Part shown: positions 8,716 through 16,029 of the stretch, piece by piece
Position numbering within the stretch: position 1 is the first letter of the stretch
Layout: each line of letters starts with the position of its first letter
NCBI RefSeq assembly: GCF_022758145.1
Contig: NZ_JAJVDH010000007.1
Coordinates: forward strand, 235,301-299,300
Direction of reading: 5' to 3'
DNA from: Pontibacter vulgaris
GTDB taxonomy: Bacteria; Bacteroidota; Bacteroidia; Cytophagales; Hymenobacteraceae
Length of the DNA: 64,000 nt
Made by a program: the position numbers and the translations under genes
The notes under the pieces: model-generated
What the model was told of the DNA's origin: nothing
What the model saw: the letters and a program-made list of their open reading frames with translations, nothing else
Database searches by the model: none

Positions 8716-8882
8716 CATTAGTTAATTTCATTAAACTATAATTCGGGTTATTACATAGCCTGAAAACCTCCATTAGGTAAACCTGCAGTTTTACCTTAAT
8801 TTTGATGCTTGCTTTAAACTGGCGCAACATAAAGGCAGTATTCATACTTATAATTGCCGAAAGCATACCGCCAAACAATACC

Positions 8883-9968
8883 ATGGAACCAAAGAGATTA
8901 AATAAATTTATAAGCGACTCAGGCTTTTGCTCCCGCCGCGAAGCCGATAACCTGATTGAACAAGGCAGGGTAACTGTAAACGGCAAAATGCCCGACGCAG
9001 GCACCAAAGTAACGCCAAAAGATAAAGTGCGCATAGATGGGGAGACACTGAGCGTTAAAGAGGAAAAACCGGTTTACCTGATCTTCAATAAGCCAGCCAA
9101 TATGTCGGCCACATCTGATATGGCGGTGCGCGACAATGTGGTGCGTGCCATTAATTTTCCGGCTTCCTTAGAGCCAACAGGCTTGCTGGAGCGTGAAGCA
9201 GAAGGTATCATTTTCCTGAGCAACGATGGCGATTTTGTGCGCAACCTGAAGCGCTCCGATAACAAGTATGAAAAAGAATACCTGGTATCGGTAGATAAGG
9301 CGATTACTGCAGATTTTCTGCAAAGAATAAGCGGCGGCAGCGCTCCTGAGTTTGGCGAGGTAAGGCAAAACAATGCCGTTTCTAAAGAAGCTACTACCCG
9401 TTTCCGGATTACGCTTAAACCAGGCACAGATCATTACCTGAAGCGCATGTGCGAAAGCCTGGGCTACAAAGTAACCCATATGCAGCGCCTTCGCTTCGAT
9501 ACCTTTACACTGGGTAAATTGCCAGCAGGCCATTGGCGCGTACTTACGGCAGCAGAAGTAGATTCTTTAAGAAGCCTGATGGGTAGTTCTAAAGCATCTA
9601 AAGATACAAGCTACCGAAACAGAGAAACAGATAGCTACAGTAGCCGGGATAGAGGCGCAAGAAGCCAGCCTTCAGGACCTCGTGGCGGCGGCGCCCGCCG
9701 ACCAGCTACTGATGACACCAGACCTGCGAGAGCGGCAAGTTCAACCAGGAGCTCTAAGCCAGGTGCAGCAGGCGGTTCCAGAAACTTTGATGCTAAAGGT
9801 GCTCCAAAAAGTACATCGGGTGCAAGAAGTGCTGCATCCAAAGCCAGACCAGGAAGTACAGGTTCAAGACCTGGCGCTCCTAAGACCGGCGGCAGAAATA
9901 CTTCAGCGCCTAAAGGTGGCACAAGAGGTAATAGTGCATCTCGAGGAGGATCTAAATCATCAAGATAA
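8883..9968 (+). CDS. RluF-family paralog lacking the catalytic Asp
   Basis: A 361-residue paralog of the preceding protein, with the S4 domain (RLNKFISDSGFCSRREAD) and synthase fold clearly aligned. The start is set at the ATG at 8883, which matches the paralog's N-terminus. The catalytic motif GRLDKDSEG has become GLLEREAEG: Arg101 is Leu and the nucleophile Asp103 is Glu. The RNA-contact motif GMNRQIRRM has become GTDHYLKRM. It is therefore probably not a pseudouridine synthase, although the frame is intact and the S4 domain is well kept. A long Gly/Arg/Ser/Lys-rich tail remains. A role in rRNA binding or ribosome assembly without catalysis is inference. Confidence 0.85.
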   Translation: MEPKRLNKFISDSGFCSRREADNLIEQGRVTVNGKMPDAGTKVTPKDKVRIDGETLSVKEEKPVYLIFNKPANMSATSDMAVRDNVVRAINFPASLEPTGLLEREAEGIIFLSNDGDFVRNLKRSDNKYEKEYLVSVDKAITADFLQRISGGSAPEFGEVRQNNAVSKEATTRFRITLKPGTDHYLKRMCESLGYKVTHMQRLRFDTFTLGKLPAGHWRVLTAAEVDSLRSLMGSSKASKDTSYRNRETDSYSSRDRGARSQPSGPRGGGARRPATDDTRPARAASSTRSSKPGAAGGSRNFDAKGAPKSTSGARSAASKARPGSTGSRPGAPKTGGRNTSAPKGGTRGNSASRGGSKSSR

Positions 9969-9990
9969 TAAGAAGTAGCTTTAAGATATA

Positions 9991-10023
9991 AAAAGGCCCT
10001 GCAGGTAGCTGCAGGGCCTTTTT
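9991..10023. terminator. Bidirectional terminator
   Basis: GGCCCTGCAG (9995-10004) pairs with CTGCAGGGCC (10009-10018) around GTAG, with A- and T-tracts on both sides. It separates the rluF paralog from the convergent SRPBCC gene. Confidence 0.92.
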
Positions 10024-10035
10024 GTTGCATCAACT

Positions 10036-10497
10036 TTATACTTTGCCTTTATGCACGGCGTCCACTTCTCTTTTTTCCTGTGCCTCATTAAGCTGGGAAA
10101 TACCGGTTTCGCAAAGTTCTTTTAGCATTATAAGATGGCGTGCCCAGTGAAAATTGCAGGTAGCGTATACTTGGTCTTCGGCAACATAACCGGTGTGCCT
10201 GAAGTCAAGGCAGGTAAAATCGCCTTTATCAGATAAAGTAAATGTAAGGTGTGTATCTGTCCAGGGGTCGTTTTCATTCAGGCATTCCCATTCCACAAAA
10301 GTATCGGTTTGTAATGCCAGCACTTTCATCAGGTTTTTACCATAGCCTGCAACCACAAATTCATTAACATAGCCAATCTCAGGCTTTACATTGCAATCGG
10401 CAATCCACCATTTCGAAAGTCCGACTTGTGTAGTAACGGCTTCATAAACTGTTTTTCTGGCTGCTTTTATAAGAACTTGGTGATAGATGTTTGCCAT
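10036..10497 (-). CDS. SRPBCC / AHSA1-like protein
   Basis: A 153-residue single-domain protein of the START-like SRPBCC fold in the activator of Hsp90 ATPase homolog (AHSA1) group. The family pattern is visible: an opening strand (IYHQVLIKAARKTVYEAVTT), the WW motif (SKWWIADCNV), strand pairs with conserved aromatic residues (FVEWECLN), and the C-terminal helix (NFHWARHLIMLKELCETG). Members bind hydrophobic ligands; a chaperone-linked role has been shown for some eukaryotic relatives only. No neighbour suggests a partner, and function here is unknown. Confidence 0.8.
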   Translation of the reverse strand: MANIYHQVLIKAARKTVYEAVTTQVGLSKWWIADCNVKPEIGYVNEFVVAGYGKNLMKVLALQTDTFVEWECLNENDPWTDTHLTFTLSDKGDFTCLDFRHTGYVAEDQVYATCNFHWARHLIMLKELCETGISQLNEAQEKREVDAVHKGKV

Positions 10498-10673
10498 GTG
10501 CTTTTGTTAAAAGCCTTAAATTAAGTATTTATACTTTAATGCAGTTACCCGCAACTGGCTGGTGTAAGCTTATTTTATGCTGCGTTTAGCTGCTAAAGTA
10601 TATACATCAGTAAAAACAAAAAATGCGGAACCTGTAAAGCGCCGCACTTCTTTTATAATAATTAATATATCAT

Positions 10674-11552
10674 TTACTCTACCCACTGGCCCATTTTGCC
10701 TAACTGGTAATCCTGGAATGCCTCTCGTATTTCCTGTTCTGTATTCATCACAAAAGGCCCATGCGATACTACGGGTTCGTTATATGGCAGCGCATGTCCG
10801 AATAGTATATAGGCATCTTCCAAAGCTTCCACTTTCACTTCCTTGCCCTGGTTCTCAAACTCAACCAACGTTAATTTATCAGCTGTTTCGCCGTTTACTT
10901 TAACAGAGCCACGTACCACGTAAAAGAAAATATTGCGCTCCGATGGGATGTTGTAAACAAAAGTGCCACCTGCCTTCATTTCTATACTAACCATGTTTAT
11001 ATCACTCAGGCTCTGGATTGGCGCTTGTACTTCACCCCAGCTCCCGGAAACCACGTTTACATTCACCTTGCCATTATCGAGGGTAACAACCGGAATTTTA
11101 TCCTTCTGAAGGCCGATATATTTTGGCGCCGTCATTTTATACTTAGCGGGCAGGTTAAACCACAGTTGCAGAATCTCCAGCGGCCCTCCCTCCTTCTTAA
11201 ATTTATCAGAAGAAATTTCGGCATGTATAAGTCCTGAGCCCGCTGTCATCCATTGCACGCCACCTGCTTCTATCACATCTTTTCCGCCTCCGGTATCCTG
11301 GTGCATAATATCGCCATCAAGTATAAAAGTGAGCGTTTCGAAGCCGCGGTGTGGGTGTGGCCCGAACGGCAGCCCACGATTACCCGGTTTGTATACCTGT
11401 GGGCCGTGGTGGTTCAGGAACAAAAACGGATCGATATATTCTACTTCCCGTGTTGGCAATGCCCGGTAAGTTACCAGGTCATCCATGGGGGCATACATGG
11501 CCTTATGCTTCTTTTTTATCTTTCTCATTGGAGTGGTTTCAACTGTAAACAA
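10674..11552 (-). CDS. Pirin family protein
   Basis: A 292-residue bicupin. The N-terminal cupin has the metal-binding pattern HPHRGFET plus a later His and Glu (GLIHAEIS), typical of pirins, and the C-terminal pirin domain follows (SERNIFFYVVRGSVKVNG). Bacterial pirins bind iron or other divalent metals; some are quercetinases, others regulators. The start is uncertain: Met1 (MFTVETTP) or Met9 (MRKIKKKHKAMYAP); the latter fits the usual pirin N-terminus. The gene stands alone on the minus strand. Confidence 0.88.
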   Translation of the reverse strand: MFTVETTPMRKIKKKHKAMYAPMDDLVTYRALPTREVEYIDPFLFLNHHGPQVYKPGNRGLPFGPHPHRGFETLTFILDGDIMHQDTGGGKDVIEAGGVQWMTAGSGLIHAEISSDKFKKEGGPLEILQLWFNLPAKYKMTAPKYIGLQKDKIPVVTLDNGKVNVNVVSGSWGEVQAPIQSLSDINMVSIEMKAGGTFVYNIPSERNIFFYVVRGSVKVNGETADKLTLVEFENQGKEVKVEALEDAYILFGHALPYNEPVVSHGPFVMNTEQEIREAFQDYQLGKMGQWVE

Positions 11553-11667
11553 TGTAGGTACATCAAATATACTTAATTTGTTTTAACCTGCTATCCTGAA
11601 TTTATACTTTAAACTTAAAGCCTGAACATTAGGTGAAGAATGAGCAAAACCCAATTATACTTAACAT

Positions 11668-11708
11668 AAAAATCCCACCGAAACTTTTAGAAGTCTGATG
11701 GGATTTTA
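11668..11708 (-). terminator. Weak terminator after the DJ-1/PfpI gene
   Basis: AAAATCCCA pairs with TGGGATTTT around a loop of about 21 nt. Minus-strand reading gives a T-rich end. A similar hairpin, with a loop of like length, sits at about 12655-12695. Confidence 0.5.
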
Positions 11709-11741
11709 CGCTACACTGATGGTATAGTATACGCAGAGAAA

Positions 11742-12440
11742 TTACTTTTCGCCGTTCTGCCGCTTTCGAAGCATTTTCAGAAGTTCTTCGGCCGCTGGCT
11801 CTGATGAAGCCGGGTTCTGGCCGGTTATCAGCAGGCCATCTGTTACTACATAAGGTTTCCAGTCGCCGGCTTTGCTATAGTTGCCGCCCAGTTCTTTTAA
11901 CCGATCCTCTACCAGAAAAGGAACAATATTGGTAAGCTGCACCGCCTCTTCTTCTGAGTTTGTAAAACCTGCTACTTTTTTACCTTTTACCAACGGTTCG
12001 CCGCTTTGCGTTTTTGCCTCCATTAACACAGCCGGGCCATGGCAAACGGCAGCTACCGGTTTCTCCAGCCTGGCAAAATCTTCGATCAGCTTTATGGAGT
12101 CTTTATCCTTTGAAAGGTCCCAGAGCGGACCATGGCCACCAGGGTAAAAAACAGCATCGTAGTCTTCAGCTCGTACTTCGCTCAGCTTTTTTGTGTGCGA
12201 TAATTTGTGCTGCAAGTCGTCGTCTTCATAAAAACGTTTGGTAGCAGGCGTTTGGGCATCGGGTTCGGTACTTTTCGGGTCAATTGGTGGCTGTCCGCCT
12301 TTGGGCGATGCCAGGTCAACATCTACGCCCTCGTCTGCTAAGGTGTAGTATGGGGCTGCAAATTCCTCGACCCAGAAACCGGTTTTTTTGCCAGTGTCGC
12401 CCAGCTTGTCGTGCGAGGTAAGAACAAATAATACTTTCAT
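11742..12440 (-). CDS. DJ-1/PfpI family protein (class I glutamine amidotransferase-like, Hsp31-like)
   Basis: A 232-residue cytosolic protein. The nucleophile elbow AAVCHGPAVLM carries the reactive Cys, and the upstream Glu is probably in FWVEEFAAPY. The sequence around DVDLASPKGGQPPIDPKS and YDAVFYPGGHGPLWDL matches the Hsp31/YhbO-like subgroup. Family members act as glyoxalase III or protein deglycases, chaperones, or stress proteins; which applies here cannot be told. The C-terminal part includes LLITGQNPASSEPAAEELL, conserved in this subgroup. Confidence 0.87.
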   Translation of the reverse strand: MKVLFVLTSHDKLGDTGKKTGFWVEEFAAPYYTLADEGVDVDLASPKGGQPPIDPKSTEPDAQTPATKRFYEDDDLQHKLSHTKKLSEVRAEDYDAVFYPGGHGPLWDLSKDKDSIKLIEDFARLEKPVAAVCHGPAVLMEAKTQSGEPLVKGKKVAGFTNSEEEAVQLTNIVPFLVEDRLKELGGNYSKAGDWKPYVVTDGLLITGQNPASSEPAAEELLKMLRKRQNGEK

Positions 12441-12796
12441 AGCTTATAGTTTTGATCAGTAAAAAAGATAGTGTTTATATGCTATCTAACCCCGTAAACC
12501 GAAATTAGTTTTGCTATACTTCGTAACCTTATATTATAAAAGTATAAAGGCGCTGATCCGGATTATTCGGTTTATGCTTGCTACCAAATGCTTATACTGG
12601 CTGTTGTAAAAGCATTAAATTAAAATTGATTTTTCTTTGCAGAGAAATCTTCCAGAAAATCATACCACAGAAAAACTTATTAGAAGTATGATTTTTATAC
12701 CAGGCCAGCTATTATACTTTAAGTCAGTCGGTTAAGCTGAATTAATGACACGTTCAATAACAGAAAGATGGCATTTACTTGACACAATAAATCTTT
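12441..12796. other. Gene-free interval between cysM and the DJ-1/PfpI gene
   Basis: 356 AT-rich bases with no credible gene. They hold a hairpin AAAATCATAC/GTATGATTTT (about 12655-12695), which on the minus strand could end cysM transcripts, and several AAGTATA/TATACTT copies. The part next to 12440 should carry the promoter of the DJ-1/PfpI gene. Confidence 0.6.
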
Positions 12797-13678
12797 TTAA
12801 GCAAACAGATCTGAAGATAGATACCTGTCGCCGCGGTCGCAGATAATGCAGACAATTACTCCTTCCTCCAGTTCAGGGATAAGTTTGGTAGCCGCATGCA
12901 CGGCTCCGCCACTGCTCATACCGGCAAAAATGCCTTCTTCGCGTGCCAGCCTGCGCGTCATGGCTGTAGCCTCAGCCTGCGAAACATCCAGAATACGGTC
13001 TACGCGCTCCCGTTCAAATATTTTTGGCAGGTATTGTTGTGGCCAGCGGCGAATGCCTGGTATCTGAGAGCCCTCTACTGGCTGCGTCCCTATAATCTGT
13101 ACCTTACTGTTCTGCTCTTTCAGGTAACGGGATACACCCATAATGGTGCCCGTAGTACCCATTGCCGATACAAAATGGGTTATAGTTCCCTGTGTGTCCT
13201 GCCAGATCTCCGGGCCAGTTGTGCGGTAATGCGCTTTGTAATTATCCGGGTTTCCAAATTGGTTTAATACCAGGTAGCCACCTTTTGCCTGCTTTTCCTG
13301 CACATAATCAATTGCTGCCTCCATCGATCCTTCGGCAGGAGTAAGTATAACGTTGGCACCATAGGCCTGCATTGTTTTCACGCGTTCGGGGGTGGCACTT
13401 GCCGGCATTATCAACTCAATCTCCACCTTAAACAAGCGCGCGATCATAGCCAGCGCAATGCCGGTATTTCCGCTTGTTGCCTCAATCAGCTTCATGCCCT
13501 CTTTTAGTTCTCCCCTGTCCAGCGCGCCTTTAATCATACTATAAGCAGCCCGGTCTTTAACGCTGCCGCCCGGGTTGTTGCCCTCTAGCTTCGCCAGTAA
13601 TTTAACTTTCGGATTCGGTGAAATACTGGTAAGTTCTACTAAAGGTGTATTGCCTATAAAATCTAATAATGATGCCAT
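12797..13678 (-). CDS. cysM: Cysteine synthase B
   Basis: A 293-residue PLP enzyme that makes cysteine from O-acetylserine (or a related acceptor) and sulfide or thiosulfate. The PLP lysine is in GGSVKDRAA, the substrate loop is EATSGNTGIALA, and the phosphate-binding loop is MGTTGTIMG. The short length and C-terminus (EEGIFAGMSSGGA) favour CysM over CysK. It lies 29 bases after an SDR gene on the same strand, so both may be co-transcribed, although a metabolic link is not evident. Confidence 0.92.
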   Translation of the reverse strand: MASLLDFIGNTPLVELTSISPNPKVKLLAKLEGNNPGGSVKDRAAYSMIKGALDRGELKEGMKLIEATSGNTGIALAMIARLFKVEIELIMPASATPERVKTMQAYGANVILTPAEGSMEAAIDYVQEKQAKGGYLVLNQFGNPDNYKAHYRTTGPEIWQDTQGTITHFVSAMGTTGTIMGVSRYLKEQNSKVQIIGTQPVEGSQIPGIRRWPQQYLPKIFERERVDRILDVSQAEATAMTRRLAREEGIFAGMSSGGAVHAATKLIPELEEGVIVCIICDRGDRYLSSDLFA

Positions 13679-13707
13679 TTACTGTAATTTTAAGTTTGAA
13701 GCATCCC

Positions 13708-14544
13708 TCAACTATCAAAGGATGTTTTAGCTGCTAAATGTTCCCAGTTTTCGAGGTCCTGCGCTACCTGCTGCAATTTGTTTCTGACGGCAGAAAAAGC
13801 AGTATTACCAAGCGGCAAACGCAGCGGCGGATTTTCCGCATCTACTACCTGAAGTATAACCTGCGCGGCCTTCTGCGGGTCGCCTTCCTGCTGACCGGCA
13901 TACCCCAGAATATTGTTTTTAAAGACGCGTGCAGTAGCATCATACTCAGGCATTTCCAATTGAGCGCTTTTTATACTTGTACCTGCAAAGTTGGTCCGGA
14001 ATGGGCCGGGCTCCACAATCGTAACTTTTATACCTAAGGGTGCTACTTCCTGAGCCAAGGCTTCACTCATACCTTCCAGAGCAAACTTACTGGCATTATA
14101 CACCCCAAAGCCCTGCGTGCTCCTAAAACCCGCCACCGACGACATCTGGATGATATGGCCACTTCCCTGCCTGCGCATATAAGGTAAAATGGCCTGCGTA
14201 ACCTGCAACACCCCGAAAAAGTTGGTTTCCATCACCTCCCGGAAATCTTTTATACTTGCTTCTTCCACGGCCCCCAGAAAGCCAAAACCGGCATTGTTTA
14301 CCAGCACATCCAATCTGCCAAAATGGTTAAATGCTGCTTCTACAGTTGCTTTTACACCCTCCGGGTTGGTAACATCCATAAGGTAAGCAAAGGTATTGCC
14401 CTCCGAAATGCGGTTAAATTCCATGAGCTGGCCGGCTTGCCGTACTGTGCCAATTACTTTATCGCCGTTGCGGGCTGCTTCCTCTGCCAGCACTCTGCCA
14501 AACCCACCCGAAACGCCTGTTATAAACCATACTTTTCCTGCCAT
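13708..14544 (-). CDS. SDR-family oxidoreductase
   Basis: A 278-residue classical short-chain dehydrogenase. The nucleotide-binding motif is TGVSGGFGR near the N-terminus, NNAGFGFLG marks strand 4, the catalytic Ser lies in IQMSSVAG, and Tyr/Lys lie in YNASKFALEG. It uses NAD(P)H to reduce or oxidise a small carbonyl/alcohol substrate that cannot be named from sequence. The gene leads a possible two-gene unit with cysM. Confidence 0.88.
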   Translation of the reverse strand: MAGKVWFITGVSGGFGRVLAEEAARNGDKVIGTVRQAGQLMEFNRISEGNTFAYLMDVTNPEGVKATVEAAFNHFGRLDVLVNNAGFGFLGAVEEASIKDFREVMETNFFGVLQVTQAILPYMRRQGSGHIIQMSSVAGFRSTQGFGVYNASKFALEGMSEALAQEVAPLGIKVTIVEPGPFRTNFAGTSIKSAQLEMPEYDATARVFKNNILGYAGQQEGDPQKAAQVILQVVDAENPPLRLPLGNTAFSAVRNKLQQVAQDLENWEHLAAKTSFDS

Positions 14545-14660
14545 AGCTGTAGTGTTACAATTAATAAATGAAGTAGAAGTATACGCTTAGTTTAACTAAA
14601 ACTGATACTTTTTGATGCCGCTTTATACTTGCAATTTCTATCTCCAGAAGTATAAAACAA

Positions 14661-14696
14661 CATAGCCCCTGCCGCTTATGTCCGACAGGGGCTATG
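14661..14696 (-). terminator. Terminator of the PepSY gene
   Basis: CATAGCCCCTG (14661-14671) pairs with CAGGGGCTATG (14686-14696); on the minus strand TTGTTTTATACTT follows. Confidence 0.8.
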
Positions 14697-14715
14697 CTGC
14701 AATGATAATCTATAC

Positions 14716-15921
14716 TTAAACGAGCTCTGAAGAAGTGCTTCGCTTAAATTTTCTGTTCTTCTTTTTTTGCTTGTTCAGGCGATTGATCCAAAGTATAATT
14801 CCTGTGATCGGGAATGTGAAACCGGCCAGACACGATAAAAAGGCGATAATACGGCCGGGCAGGCCACCAATAGAACCTACGTGAACCGGGTAAAACGTAG
14901 CCCGCACCCGCTGACCCAAGTTACGCTCTGCAAAAAAATTCTGCCCAATTCTGGCACCGCTATACTGATCGAGGTAAATCTGGTTTGATGCACGCTCATG
15001 CGCAGCATCTTTCGGCATGGCAGTTATAGTTATCGCCTCAGCAGAATCTTTGGCTGTACCTAATGTATAAAATTCTGCATCTGGCAATTCTGTTTTGGCA
15101 ATCGTAAAAGCTTTATCAAACGTGATTGGCGTTGCCCCAACCTGCACTGTAGATAGCGGAGGCTCCGGGCGTTTGTTTTCAGTGCCAGTTACCGTATAAA
15201 TAGCATCGTTAAACCATTCAAAAGACCAGGCCAGGCCGGTAAAAGCAAATGCAAACAGGAAAATGGCCGTGTAAAAACCAATAACAATGTGCAGGTCGTG
15301 ATTAATGCGTTTCCAGCCGCCGTTCAATTTTAAAGTAAGGCGTTGCTTAAGCGCTTTCATTTTCTTAGGCCACCAAAGTATAATTCCGGTAAGTATAATA
15401 AACAGAAACATACTTGTTGAAATACCCACGATCAGCTTACCTGGCTCATCAACAAGCAGCCAGCGGTGCAGCGCAAACATCGTATAGAAAAACGAGTTAC
15501 GGTGCGTGTACAGGCTGATCAGTTCGCCGGTGTACGGGTTCATAAACGCCTGACTACCGCCGCCTTTACCTTTTTCGCCTTTACCCTTCTCCTCTTTTCC
15601 TTTACTACCATCTTCATGTTTAACTTCTGCTTTCTTCGTTCCATCCTCCAAACTATAGCTTAGCTCCACAGAGCGGGTAGGGTTGTCATATACTTTAACG
15701 GAGTTCACTTTTGCACCGGGCACTTTGCTTTTCAGTTCGGTTACCAATTGCTCCAAAGGCACACGGTTTTGGCCGGCTTCTACTTTATAGCGCTCGGGGT
15801 AAATGGTTTGCTGCAGTTCTTTTTCGAAAACAAGTGCAGCTCCAGTAAAACAAACCACAGCTATTACCAGACCGCAGGCAAGGCTAAGGTATAGGTGAAT
15901 GTTCCGGAAGAAATTTTTCAT
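14716..15921 (-). CDS. PepSY-associated membrane protein of iron uptake
   Basis: A 401-residue inner-membrane protein with an N-terminal TM helix (LSLACGLVIAVVCFTGAALVF), two central helices, and a C-terminal helix (IIAFLSCLAGFTFPITGIIL). These flank periplasmic PepSY regions. This architecture is typical of PepSY_TM proteins encoded next to siderophore receptors; some are ferric-siderophore reductases. A lysine/glycine/glutamate-rich insert (about residues 105-127, KEEKGKGEKGKGGG) interrupts the first periplasmic region. It lies downstream of the TonB receptor on the same strand, so both are probably co-regulated by iron through the Fur-like boxes at 18491-18551. Confidence 0.85.
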   Translation of the reverse strand: MKNFFRNIHLYLSLACGLVIAVVCFTGAALVFEKELQQTIYPERYKVEAGQNRVPLEQLVTELKSKVPGAKVNSVKVYDNPTRSVELSYSLEDGTKKAEVKHEDGSKGKEEKGKGEKGKGGGSQAFMNPYTGELISLYTHRNSFFYTMFALHRWLLVDEPGKLIVGISTSMFLFIILTGIILWWPKKMKALKQRLTLKLNGGWKRINHDLHIVIGFYTAIFLFAFAFTGLAWSFEWFNDAIYTVTGTENKRPEPPLSTVQVGATPITFDKAFTIAKTELPDAEFYTLGTAKDSAEAITITAMPKDAAHERASNQIYLDQYSGARIGQNFFAERNLGQRVRATFYPVHVGSIGGLPGRIIAFLSCLAGFTFPITGIILWINRLNKQKKKNRKFKRSTSSELV

Positions 15922-15965
15922 GTGACAGGTATTGGGTTATGGTTTTGGTACAGGCTCCTAATGCT

Positions 15966-15999
15966 AACAGGTGCTGCGTTTATACTTGCAGCACCTGTT
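15966..15999 (-). other. Hairpin between the receptor and PepSY genes
   Basis: AACAGGTGCTGC pairs perfectly with GCAGCACCTGTT around a 10-nt loop holding a TATACTT motif. It lacks a T-tract on the minus strand, so it may attenuate or stabilise the receptor mRNA and allow read-through into the PepSY gene. Confidence 0.6.
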
Positions 16000-16029
16000 G
16001 GTAATTATACTTAAGAATGTAAGTGTAAA

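Larger units (their letters stand above)
8221..8725 (+). repeat. Mosaic repeat island 1
   Basis: The 700-bp gap between the two rluF-type genes holds no credible gene but several repeat units found again at 19.8-20.5 and 46.4-47.1 kb. They are a CCCGGA/TCCGGG hairpin (8236-8252), an AAAGGGG...ACTTTCTGCCTTT unit (8264-8283), TCATCCCGAGCGCTAGCC (8298-8315), a C/G-rich hairpin unit CCCCTCC...GAGGGGAATT (8351-8370), the TAGTTTCATAGTT phrase (8394-8406), a 20-bp palindrome and the structured block. Units occur in the same orientation as in island 2 but in a slightly different order. Confidence 0.8.
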
